The notes: generated from the letters alone by a model not told the origin. 27,353 nucleotides of DNA from Deltaproteobacteria bacterium (GCA_016874895.1 VGSX01000011.1:1-27353), one strand, 5' to 3'. Counted from the first letter of the stretch, positions 7,209 to 13,819 are shown. A program made the numbers and translations.

Positions 7209-8216
7209 TTATCTATCAACTAGCAACGGAGAACTAACCACTGGTTCCTGGCCCCTGGCCACTGTCTGCAACAGCCGGTTCACGATCTCGTCGGCAACGG
7301 TATAGGGGTCGGTTTTTTTTCCGGCAATGTCGGCCAGCACCCGTTCCAGGCTCTCAGCCGCCAGAATCCGGGGCAGGATTTTTTCCCGGATGCCCTGCGT
7401 GACAAGATCAACCAGTTCCCCCCGGAGCCGGGTGACCATGAGGCGGGCCAGATGACGGCCGCCCTCCCGGCGCAGGTAATCCCGGTGGTCCAGGATGGCG
7501 GCCATGAGTTCCGGCACCCCCAGGCTCTTGGGGGCTTCGGTCTTGAAGACCAGGGGCCGCCAGCCGTCTTCGCCGTGACCCGGCTGGCGCATATCAATCA
7601 TGGTCACCAGGTCCTGGTAGGTGCGGTCGGCCCCTTCCCGGTCGGCCTTGTTGACTACGAAGATGTCCCCGATCTCTAAAATGCCGGCCTTGATGGCCTG
7701 GATGTCGTCCCCCATACCCGGCACCGTCACCACGATGGTGGTATGGGCCGCGCCGGCGATTTCCACTTCGTCCTGGCCTACCCCCACGGTTTCCACCAGG
7801 ATAAAATCCTTGCCCATGGCGTCCAGGACATTGATGACGGCCCGGGCCGAAGCGGTCAGGCCCCCGAAATGGCCCCGGGTGGCCAGGGAGCGGATAAAGA
7901 CGCCCTCGTCGGTGGCGTGGCGCTGCATTCTAATCCGATCCCCCAGGATGGCCCCCCCGGAAAAGGGGCTGGTGGGGTCCACCGCCACCACCCCCACGGT
8001 CAGCCCTTTTTCCCGAAGATACTGGATCATCCGGTCCGTCAGGGTACTTTTTCCCACCCCCGGGGAGCCGGTGACGCCCACGATGTGGGCCCGGCCGGTA
8101 TACTGGTAGAGGCCCTTGAGCACCTCCCGGGCCTGGGCCTCGCCTTCGTCCAAATCCCGCATCAACCGGGCCGTGGCCCGGATATCGCCCTGTCTGATCT
8201 GCTTAATGACATCCAT
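7209..8216 (-). CDS. meaB: MeaB/ArgK-type GTPase (methylmalonyl-CoA mutase chaperone)
   Basis: A 335-residue G3E-family P-loop GTPase. Such proteins guard and reload adenosylcobalamin-dependent acyl-CoA mutases. Seen in order: an N-terminal helical segment, the Walker A loop GVTGSPGVGKSTLTDRM, VVAVDPTSPFSGGAILGDRIRM, FIRSLATRGHFGGL, VETVGVGQDEVEIA (Walker B/switch region) and the base-recognition motif NKAD, followed by a C-terminal dimerisation arm. ATG at 8216 follows AAGGAATC with suitable spacing. No mutase gene lies in the window, so its partner must be elsewhere; related family members act on isobutyryl-CoA mutase or other enzymes, and the partner cannot be chosen from sequence alone. 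Confidence 0.93.
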   Translation of the reverse strand: MDVIKQIRQGDIRATARLMRDLDEGEAQAREVLKGLYQYTGRAHIVGVTGSPGVGKSTLTDRMIQYLREKGLTVGVVAVDPTSPFSGGAILGDRIRMQRHATDEGVFIRSLATRGHFGGLTASARAVINVLDAMGKDFILVETVGVGQDEVEIAGAAHTTIVVTVPGMGDDIQAIKAGILEIGDIFVVNKADREGADRTYQDLVTMIDMRQPGHGEDGWRPLVFKTEAPKSLGVPELMAAILDHRDYLRREGGRHLARLMVTRLRGELVDLVTQGIREKILPRILAAESLERVLADIAGKKTDPYTVADEIVNRLLQTVARGQEPVVSSPLLVDR

Positions 8217-8485
8217 GATCCGATTCCTTGTTGCCGCCCTGGTCCCACGAGGGCTTACCGTCTTAAGTCTTCTTCGCCAGGTTAAGCTATATTCTTTCCC
8301 GGTCTTATTTTACTTATCAAGCGATAGGACAAAAGTCAAAAACCACTTGGGCTCTGGCCGGGAAAAAGTCCACAGCTTCACTGGGTCCACCAGTACTGCC
8401 ACGGCTCAAGGGACATTTCATTAACCCATGGTGATCTTTGATAACAGCATACCTGGCAGTGGCTGCGGGACGGTTGCGTGCTTAG

Positions 8486-8498
8486 CCCTAAACTAGGG
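8486..8498. promoter_or_regulatory. Small inverted repeat before the RHH gene promoter
   Basis: CCCTA (8486-8490) and TAGGG (8494-8498) are inverted around AAC and lie 12 bp before the -35 box at 8511. Ribbon-helix-helix antitoxins commonly bind short palindromes in their own promoter. The rest of the 8217-8510 spacer shows no gene or repeat. Confidence 0.3.
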
Positions 8499-8510
8499 TC
8501 CTGGCAATAA

Positions 8511-8539
8511 TTGACACGATTTTCGTGAAACACTATAAT
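8511..8539 (+). promoter_or_regulatory. Perfect-consensus sigma-70 promoter
   Basis: TTGACA (8511-8516), a 17-nt spacer and TATAAT (8534-8539) match the ideal promoter at every scored base. Transcription should begin 6-8 nt after the -10 box, i.e. at about 8545-8547, which coincides with the ATG at 8546, so the mRNA is predicted to be leaderless. Confidence 0.85.
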
Positions 8540-8545
8540 TGTGTT

Positions 8546-8776
8546 ATGAAGAACGTCACTATTACCCTGGACGAAGATGTGGCCCGCTGGGCCAGAATAA
8601 AGGCGGCGGAACGGGACACCAGCCTGTCCCGCCTGGTGGCGGAGCTCCTCCGGGAAAAAATGGCCGCCGAAGAGAGCTATCAGGCAGCCAAACAGCACTA
8701 TCTTTCACAACCACCGGTAAAGCTCAAAAACCAGGAGGCCGTATATCCAGGAGGAGAAGAACTGCATAAACGCTAA
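8546..8776 (+). CDS. Ribbon-helix-helix antitoxin (CopG/VapB-like), apparently orphan
   Basis: A 76-residue protein with the N-terminal RHH pattern MKNVTITLDEDVARWARIKA: a short beta strand followed by helices, with DTSLSRLVAELLREKM as the second helix. The C-terminal half (YLSQPPVKL...YPGGEELHKR) is the toxin-binding tail type seen in VapB-like proteins. ATG at 8546 is preferred over GTG at 8525 because the latter lies inside the promoter. No complete toxin follows; remains of one may start at 8766. A strong ribosome site (AGGAGGAG) is embedded at the 3' end of this gene, where a coupled toxin start would be expected. It may now act only as a DNA-binding protein or counter a toxin encoded elsewhere. 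Confidence 0.8.
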   Translation: MKNVTITLDEDVARWARIKAAERDTSLSRLVAELLREKMAAEESYQAAKQHYLSQPPVKLKNQEAVYPGGEELHKR

Positions 8777-8806
8777 AGTTTTTATGATAGTTCTTACCTG
8801 GTGGCA
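8766..8806 (+). pseudogene. Possible stump of a VapC (PIN) toxin gene
   Basis: Nine nt after AGGAGGAG, the frame ATA-AAC-GCT-AAA-GTT-TTT would read M-N-A-K-V-F if ATA were ATG. One missing base then restores D-S-S-Y-L-V-A, giving the start of a PIN domain (KVFIDSSYLV-like). After that the similarity ends in repeats. This is inference from about 13 codons and could be chance. Confidence 0.3.
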
Positions 8807-8883
8807 CCGGCATCCTGCCAGTGCCCGCTGCACCGGCTGAAAGCATGTGCTAACGAAATTTTTTCCAACCTGAAACGATTTTT

Positions 8884-8922
8884 CAGTTCAAAGGCGGGAT
8901 GCGCTTCGCTTTCCCGACCTAC
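8884..8922. repeat. Hairpin repeat, copy 1 (degenerate)
   Basis: CAGTTCAAAGGCGGGATGCG begins a 39-bp copy of the repeat found at 8963-9000 and twice at 13688-13791. GGCGGGA and TCCCG form the stem, with one substitution in the right arm (CCCGACC instead of CCCGCCC), and the inner loop reads CTT instead of CTA. Confidence 0.7.
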
Positions 8923-8962
8923 TATAGACCACCCCGCTGGCCACCGAGGGTACCATCTCCAG

Positions 8963-9000
8963 GTTCAAAGGCGGGATGCGCTTTGCTTTCCCGCCCTACA
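8963..9000. repeat. Hairpin repeat, copy 2
   Basis: GTTCAAAGGCGGGATGCGCT followed by TTGCTTTCCCGCCCTACA. GGCGGGA pairs with TCCCGCC; the inner GCG/CGC stem of other copies is broken here by a substitution. The surrounding 8807-9054 region has no supported gene. Confidence 0.7.
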
Positions 9001-9054
9001 GGGTGCTTGCACTGAAAAAGACGTGCGGCAGGACAACTTGGGCACGAAAATATC

Positions 9055-9085
9055 TTGGGGGGCGGGTCTCAGACCCGCCCCCCAA
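9055..9085. terminator. Perfect 15-bp palindromic hairpin after the cupin gene
   Basis: TTGGGGGGCGGGTCT (9055-9069) and AGACCCGCCCCCCAA (9071-9085) are exact complements around a single central C. It sits 4 nt beyond the stop of the minus-strand cupin gene, so it is well placed as that transcript's end; the following minus-strand bases (GATATTTTCG) contain only a short T-run. It may alternatively be an interspersed repeat. Confidence 0.5.
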
Positions 9086-9089
9086 CCTG

Positions 9090-9434
9090 TCAATGCTGGT
9101 GGCCGGCGGCGCTGTGCCCGCCCGCGACGACGTACACCGCGGGGGCCTTTTGCTGGTTTTCCAGGGTATACTTAACATCGCCTTTCAGATAGACCGCTTC
9201 TCCCACCCGCAGGTTCTGGCTGCCCTCGGGGCCCACCAAAGTGGCCAGTCCGGCCACCAGGCAGACGATCTCTTCATGGCCGGGGCCGGGATTCAAGACC
9301 CGGTCTTTCTGCCCCGGCTCCAGGATGCCGTAGATCAGATAGCAGGCGTGAGTTTCCAGCTCCGCCGAGCCCAGTACGGTTTCCCCGCCCTCGGCCTTGG
9401 CCCTCATTAAACAATCGTAGGTTTTAAGCATCAT
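9090..9434 (-). CDS. Small cupin-domain protein
   Basis: A 114-residue protein with one predicted cupin barrel: GPGHEEIVCLVAGLATLVGP resembles the first cupin motif and the later VGEAVYLKGDVKYTLEN the second, although the usual full set of metal-binding histidines is not obvious. The C-terminus is His-rich (GGHSAAGHQH). The start is ATG at 9434 or 9431. The upstream radical SAM gene ends at 9435, with no bases between its TAA and the first ATG, and the ribosome site AGGAG lies within the last codons of that gene, which indicates translational coupling. Partnership with the peptide-modifying enzyme follows from this arrangement; a binding or tailoring role is a guess. Confidence 0.75.
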   Translation of the reverse strand: MMLKTYDCLMRAKAEGGETVLGSAELETHACYLIYGILEPGQKDRVLNPGPGHEEIVCLVAGLATLVGPEGSQNLRVGEAVYLKGDVKYTLENQQKAPAVYVVAGGHSAAGHQH

Positions 9435-10946
9435 TTATCTCCTGAATGTAGTGGGATCAACCCCGTAGCGGGCGCACATGACCGGGTCGGGGGCCAGACC
9501 GCCCCCGGCCCGGAAGCGGCAGCCGCCCCGGCAATCATGAACATAGGCGCAAGGGGCGCACTCCAGGTCGCTGAGGTGCAGGTGCGGCAGCCTCAGCCAG
9601 CAGGTTTCCAGGCCCTCTTCCAGGCGGCCCAGGGGCCGGTGGCCGTAGAGACCGCACTTGGCCACCGTGCCGTGGGGCAGGACCGCCGCCAGGTGCCGGC
9701 CGCAGGCAAAATCGCCGGTGGCGCCATGGGCCGAGCCGCCGAAGCCCAGCTCCAGGTAGACCGCAGCCTGGGCCGGGTCGAGGCACAGGTCCTGATGGTC
9801 GGCCAGGCGGCCGCTGAGGCAGGGGATATCCAGGTTCCATTCCCGCACCCCCAGCTCCTGCAGCCACCGGCTCATCTCCTCCAGTTCCGCCGCGTTCCCC
9901 CGGTGAATCATGGTGGCCACCGACACCTCCACCCCGGCCTGCTGCAGCGCCGCCAGCCGGTCCACGGTTTTGGCCCAGGTGCCTTTACCCCGGACGAGGT
10001 CGTGGCCGGTTTCCAGGCCGTCCAGGCTAAGCTGCACCTCGTGCACTTTAAGCTCTCGAATTACGTCATCCGTCAATAACAGGCCGTTGCTCAGGAGCAC
10101 CAGGCGCAGGTCGAAATCCGGCAGCTGCCGGTTAAGCTCCTCCCAGTGCCGGTACAGCAGCGGCTCGCCCCCGGAAAAAAGAACCCGCAGGCCCTGCATC
10201 TCCTGAAATTCCTGCAGGGTTTGCAGCACCGCGGCCAGCGGCAGTTCCTGCTCTCCCGCCTCCCCCAGGTAGCAATGCCGGCAGCGCAGGTTGCAGCGCT
10301 CCGTGAGCATCAGTTCCAGGTAACGCAGGGAGGGGAGGGGGGACGGGCGCCAGGTCAGCCGCCGGGGCGCCGGGGCCGCGGCGATGGCCAGGAGGGCTTC
10401 TCCCAGCAGAAAATCCAGGAATTCCCGGTCGGCCAGACCCGCCAGCCCCGGGGTGGCGCCGTTGCTGCGGGCCAGCCAGACGAACCCGGCTTCGTTAACC
10501 TCGTACAACTCATCGGCCAGCCGGTCGTAGAGATGCGGGGTTTCCAGGTAGCGCAGGGAGACGTGCTCCGCCAACCTCAGATAGCCCTCCATCAGAAATC
10601 TCTCCCAGGCCGCGGCCAGGTCTGCTCCGGAAATGTGACCGGCTTCCAGGAGGTAGGCCAGGGCCCGCCAGCCGCCGCAGGGGGCCGCAGCTTCCCCGCC
10701 CGCGGCGAAATCACAGCCATGCGCCCGAAAAGCGCAACGGGAGCAGATGCGGTCCAGGAAGTGGCCCGCCGCCCCAGGGCTTACAGGGTAAGAGTGAGGT
10801 GCACTGGCAGCCTGGGTCAGGGCCGGCGCCAGTTCGGGCTTCCAGGCGCCCCACGCCCACAATAACTCAAAGGCCAGGCACTTTTCCGCCTCTTCGCGAT
10901 CCGGTTTATAATAGGCACAAAATTTCGGGCAGATAAGGTCCCGCAT
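9435..10946 (-). CDS. Radical SAM/SPASM peptide-modifying enzyme with PqqD-like region
   Basis: A 503-residue protein. Residues 218-225 (CNLRCRHC) are the CxxxCxxC site for the SAM-binding [4Fe-4S] cluster, and FSGGEPLLY (257-265) is the SAM-contact GGE motif. The C-terminus is a SPASM domain: C415...G426-x4-C431, then C463-x2-C466-x5-C472-x3-C476 and C491, enough for two auxiliary clusters. Residues about 125-185 (HVSLRYLETPHLYDRLADEL, then YEVNEAGFVWLARSNG) resemble PqqD, the leader-peptide recognition fold of RiPP enzymes. The N-terminus has further cysteines (C6, C10, C23, C68, C71, C78, C90), perhaps for another metal site. ATG at 10946 has an upstream in-frame stop and no clear ribosome site. 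A 20-residue Cys-rich peptide gene upstream is its likely substrate. Confidence 0.85.
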   Translation of the reverse strand: MRDLICPKFCAYYKPDREEAEKCLAFELLWAWGAWKPELAPALTQAASAPHSYPVSPGAAGHFLDRICSRCAFRAHGCDFAAGGEAAAPCGGWRALAYLLEAGHISGADLAAAWERFLMEGYLRLAEHVSLRYLETPHLYDRLADELYEVNEAGFVWLARSNGATPGLAGLADREFLDFLLGEALLAIAAAPAPRRLTWRPSPLPSLRYLELMLTERCNLRCRHCYLGEAGEQELPLAAVLQTLQEFQEMQGLRVLFSGGEPLLYRHWEELNRQLPDFDLRLVLLSNGLLLTDDVIRELKVHEVQLSLDGLETGHDLVRGKGTWAKTVDRLAALQQAGVEVSVATMIHRGNAAELEEMSRWLQELGVREWNLDIPCLSGRLADHQDLCLDPAQAAVYLELGFGGSAHGATGDFACGRHLAAVLPHGTVAKCGLYGHRPLGRLEEGLETCWLRLPHLHLSDLECAPCAYVHDCRGGCRFRAGGGLAPDPVMCARYGVDPTTFRR

Positions 10947-10982
10947 AATAGTGCAGTTTTACCCGTGAAATTCCCCCTCAAT

Positions 10983-11045
10983 CCCCCTTTACAAAAGGGG
11001 GACGCTTAAAAGCCTACCTGATTTCCCCCCTTTTCTAAAGGGGGG
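10983..11045. repeat. Paired C-run/G-run hairpins upstream of the radical SAM gene
   Basis: Two hairpins lie in tandem: CCCCCTTT...AAAAGGGGG (10983-11001) and CCCCCCTTT...AAAGGGGGG (11025-11045), the second continuing into TCAGGGGGGATTTTA. This looks like the widespread GC-run intergenic repeat of several bacterial lineages. The 10947-11218 spacer otherwise contains a short minus-strand open frame without a start (about 11040-11195) that may be a gene remnant. Confidence 0.6.
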
Positions 11046-11218
11046 TCAGGGGGGATTTTAATCTTCGGGGGAAGCCCCCATAGGCCAGGACTTGTTCGAT
11101 TTCCAGTTCTCGGTTTGTGGATGTGAATGCTAAATGCTTACGTAACGTGAACCTATGGCGCGACCCGCGGTGAGAGGTCTCGTGCCTATTATCATCCCTG
11201 GAAGGGTTTTTGCCAAAT

Positions 11219-11242
11219 AAAAAAGGGACGCCGCGGCGTCCC
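11219..11242 (-). terminator. Intrinsic terminator of the 20-residue peptide gene
   Basis: On the minus strand the perfect 18-bp palindrome GGGACGCCGCGGCGTCCC (11242-11225) is followed directly by TTTTTT. It lies 25 nt after the peptide stop and before the enzyme gene, so the peptide can be made in excess with only read-through reaching the enzyme, a common RiPP layout. Confidence 0.85.
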
Positions 11243-11267
11243 GGGAAAATTTCGGCTTAAGATAACC

Positions 11268-11330
11268 TTAGCAGGCTTTTTTGCACTTGCACAGACCGCT
11301 GGCAGCTTTGGCCACTTTCTTGATCTTCAT
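11268..11330 (-). CDS. 20-residue Lys/Cys-rich peptide, probable RiPP precursor
   Basis: The frame encodes MKIKKVAKAASGLCKCKKAC. It has seven lysines, no acidic residue and three cysteines (C14, C16, C20) confined to the C-terminal third, with an Ala/Ser/Gly linker in the middle. Support for a real gene: a good ribosome site (AGGGGGAAG 4-8 nt before the ATG), a consensus-like promoter ending 70 nt upstream, a stop, then an intrinsic terminator. The next gene on the same strand is a radical SAM/SPASM enzyme with a PqqD-like region, so the peptide is probably its substrate, perhaps for a thioether-type crosslink at cysteine. I recall a named family pair (CbpA precursor/CbpB enzyme) of this general kind but cannot confirm membership. 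Confidence 0.75.
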   Translation of the reverse strand: MKIKKVAKAASGLCKCKKAC

Positions 11331-11400
11331 GATCTTCCCCCTTCATGGATTGATGATAATTTTAATCAGGAACGGTTACTTCATGTAACGCATTATTGAT

Positions 11401-11429
11401 AATTTATGCCAGGATACTATCGCTGTCAA
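11401..11429 (-). promoter_or_regulatory. Sigma-70 promoter of the peptide gene
   Basis: On the minus strand a perfect TTGACA (11429-11424) is followed 17 nt later by TAAATT (11406-11401). Predicted start is near 11394, leaving a leader of about 64 nt before the ATG at 11330. Confidence 0.65.
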
Positions 11430-11642
11430 GCTAAATGAGAGAAAATCAGGTGTCAGCGGCATGCTGAGCGCCTCCTGCTGGAACGGTCATGGCCTTTTAA
11501 GGACACCCCCGGAGATGAAAATCTCATCGTATGGCCTAGGGGCGGTTCGCGCACCGTCCCTACAGCGGGGAATTTTCACGGGAAAAAATTTGGCATTTCC
11601 CTCGCCACCCATGCTAATATTATAATAGGAGACGAGAATGGG

Positions 11643-12812
11643 ATGAAGAGCGATTTACGAGCTTTGCGGGATCAGCTGGACCGGCGGGAAGACGAAGCCT
11701 TGTCGCCCTATGCCAGCAGAAGCCGGCAGGCCATCCGCCGGGAGTATGAAGCGAGCATCGACCACGGCCACCGCCAGAATTTTGCCGTGGATACCGACCG
11801 GATCCTGCACTCCCAGGCCTATACCCGCTATATCGACAAGACCCAGGTCTTTTATCTCATCGACCATGAGCACATCAGCCACCGGGTGCTGCACGTGCAG
11901 CTGTTATCCAAGATTTCCCGCACCATCGGGCGGTATCTGCGGCTGAACGAAGACCTCCTGGAGGCTATTTCCCTGGGCCACGATATCGGCCACCCGCCCT
12001 TCGGTCATGACGGTGAGGCTATTCTGTCCCGGCTGTGTCAGGAAAACGGCATCGGCCCTTTTCTGCACAGCATCCAGGGGGTCAGATTTCTGGATAAGAT
12101 TGAAAAAGGCGGGCGGGGTCTGAACCTGAGTTTGCAGGTATTGGACGGTATTCTGAGCCATGATGGCGAAACCCACGTGGAGCGGCTGGCCCCGGACCGG
12201 GAAAAGAGTTTTGCCGATTTTTACCGGGAAATTGAGCAGAAGCAGCATGAACCGGGCCATAACCTGAAGCCCATGACCCTGGAGGGGTGCGTCGTGCGTC
12301 TGGCCGACACCATAAGTTATATCGGCCGGGATCTGGAGGACGCCATCCTGCTGCAGCTCGTCCGCCGGGAAGATCTCCCCGCCCTGGTCAAGGACCGCCT
12401 GGGCCAGACCAACGGCACCATTATCTACACCCTGGTGACGGATCTGATCTGCCACAGCATGAACAAGAATTACGTCTGCTACAGCCAGGAAATCGGGGCG
12501 GCTCTGGGGGCTTTGAAGGAATTTAACTACCGGCGGATTTATCAGGACCCGCGCATCAAAGCAGAGACGGAAAAAATCGAAGACCTGTTCGCCTCCCTCT
12601 TTGCCCGCTTCCGCCGGGACCTTGAGCAGGAGAGACTGAATTCCCCCATCTGGACTGATTTTTTGCTCCACATGGGTGAAAATTACCGGCAGGAACACCG
12701 GCCGGCGGAAATAGTGCGGGATTTCCTGGCTTCCATGACCGATGCCTACTTTCTGCGCCAGAGTCAGGACCTGTTGTTTCCCAAAAATATCGCAGTGCCG
12801 TTTGTTTCGTGA
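11643..12812 (+). CDS. dgt: dGTPase-like HD-domain dNTP triphosphohydrolase
   Basis: A 389-residue protein of the dGTPase family, which hydrolyses deoxynucleoside triphosphates to deoxynucleoside and triphosphate. HSQAYTRYIDKTQVF (56-70) corresponds to the family's R-H-K-T-Q-V-F substrate segment, with Y-I-D replacing the more usual R-L-x-H. The metal-binding HD set follows: H80/H84 in ISHRVLHVQ, H113-D114 in LGHDIGHPPFGHDGE, plus a later Asp in RLADTISYIGRD. An ATG at 11638 opens only a two-codon frame; ATG at 11643 is used, with AGGAGACGAG upstream. TATAAT sits at 11621-11626, and TGGCA-N8-GC upstream also fits a weak sigma-54 site. dNTP preference cannot be read from sequence. Confidence 0.85.
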   Translation: MKSDLRALRDQLDRREDEALSPYASRSRQAIRREYEASIDHGHRQNFAVDTDRILHSQAYTRYIDKTQVFYLIDHEHISHRVLHVQLLSKISRTIGRYLRLNEDLLEAISLGHDIGHPPFGHDGEAILSRLCQENGIGPFLHSIQGVRFLDKIEKGGRGLNLSLQVLDGILSHDGETHVERLAPDREKSFADFYREIEQKQHEPGHNLKPMTLEGCVVRLADTISYIGRDLEDAILLQLVRREDLPALVKDRLGQTNGTIIYTLVTDLICHSMNKNYVCYSQEIGAALGALKEFNYRRIYQDPRIKAETEKIEDLFASLFARFRRDLEQERLNSPIWTDFLLHMGENYRQEHRPAEIVRDFLASMTDAYFLRQSQDLLFPKNIAVPFVS

Positions 12813-12921
12813 GGCGGGCGGGTGCTGCGGTCCGCTTCACCATGGTTGCCCCGTTAATCCCTGCGTTCCGGAGCGAGGAGAGGCCCACCTTGTCAGGCCT
12901 CGTTATAACCAGGATATGCCC

Positions 12922-13683
12922 ATGCGCCTCATGACGTTTAACATCAGGTTCGCCAACCCCGAGGACGGCCCCAACCGATGGGAGTTTCGGAAGGAACTGG
13001 TGCTGGAAACCATCTGGGCCTGGAGCCCCGATCTCATCGCGGCCCAGGAGGTGACGGTGCCCCAACTGGAGTATTTGGCCACGCACCTCACCGGCTACGC
13101 GCCCTTTATCCAACACCGGGACATTGATCCCACCTGCCAGTATCCCACCATCTTTTATCAATCCGAGACCATCGTGCCGGGGGAGGGGAATGAGTTCTGG
13201 CTGTCGGAGACCCCCCAGGTGCATCGCAGCAAAAGCTGGGACAGCGCCTTCCCCCGCATGGTCACGTATGGCCTGTTTCGGGAAGTCCGGCGGGACCTGT
13301 GGTTTTATTTCGCCAACACCCACCTGGATCACATCTCCGGTATGGCCCGGATACAGGGAGCGATAATGCTCCGGGACCTGTTCCGGCGCTTAGAGGAACC
13401 GGCCATTCTGGCGGGGGATTTCAATGATCAGCCGTCCTCGGAGGTCCACCGGACCTTAACCGGGCCGGGCAGCCGGTTGCGGGACAGTTGGGAGGTGTTG
13501 CAGCAACCCGAAAACGGCGTCTCCACCCACCACGGCTTTGATGGAAAATACTTCGGCGGCCGGATCGACTGGATCCTCCTGACCGAGCCTTTTTTCTTGA
13601 AAACCGCCCGGATCATCACGTATAATCAAGCCAACCGCTATCCTTCGGACCATTTTCCTTATTGCGTCGACCTGGATTATTAG
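12922..13683 (+). CDS. Endonuclease/exonuclease/phosphatase family protein
   Basis: A 253-residue single-domain protein of the DNase I-like (EEP) fold. Visible active-site marks are MTFNIRFA (N7), AAQEVT (E43, metal ligand), FANTHLDH, LAGDFNDQP (Asp/Asn pair), GRIDWILL and YPSDHFPYCV (catalytic Asp-His). No signal peptide is seen. The frame runs open to 12742, but ATG at 12922 is chosen for the AGGA 7 nt upstream and because the fold begins there; ATG at 12916 is too close to that site. Substrates of the superfamily range from DNA to phosphoesters and sphingolipids, so no specific reaction is assigned. It follows the dGTPase gene by 109 bp on the same strand. Confidence 0.85.
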   Translation: MRLMTFNIRFANPEDGPNRWEFRKELVLETIWAWSPDLIAAQEVTVPQLEYLATHLTGYAPFIQHRDIDPTCQYPTIFYQSETIVPGEGNEFWLSETPQVHRSKSWDSAFPRMVTYGLFREVRRDLWFYFANTHLDHISGMARIQGAIMLRDLFRRLEEPAILAGDFNDQPSSEVHRTLTGPGSRLRDSWEVLQQPENGVSTHHGFDGKYFGGRIDWILLTEPFFLKTARIITYNQANRYPSDHFPYCVDLDY

Positions 13684-13687
13684 AGGA

Positions 13688-13791
13688 CAGTTCAAAGGCG
13701 GGATGCGCTACGCTTTCCCGCCCTACATGGTGAACTTTTCAGTTCAAAGGCGGGATGCGCTACGCTTTCCCGCCCTACAGCGTGAACTTTT
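13688..13791. repeat. Two tandem 52-bp hairpin repeats
   Basis: Units 13688-13739 and 13740-13791 differ only near TGG/GCG in the right part. Each folds on itself: outer GTTCA/TGAAC, middle GGCGGGA/TCCCGCC and inner GCG-CTA-CGC. Degenerate copies lie at 8884-8922 and 8963-9000. The structure resembles REP-type extragenic palindromes. Confidence 0.85.
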
Positions 13792-13819
13792 AAGGACGGA
13801 CAGATTTAGCGGCTTTTAA

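Noticed and set aside
11036..11195. Minus-strand open frame between the peptide terminator and the radical SAM gene
   Set aside because: Has no start codon or ribosome site and its last part is the C/G-run repeat; at most an old gene remnant.
11591..11605. TGGCATTTCCCTCGCC upstream of the dGTPase-like gene as a sigma-54 promoter
   Set aside because: GG/GC spacing fits, but the -12 box (TCGCC) and the CACG part are poor matches; a TATAAT box lies just downstream, so it is not called.
13688..13791. Tandem repeats considered as a CRISPR array
   Set aside because: The 52-bp units abut directly with no unique spacers, only two units exist, and no cas genes are nearby.
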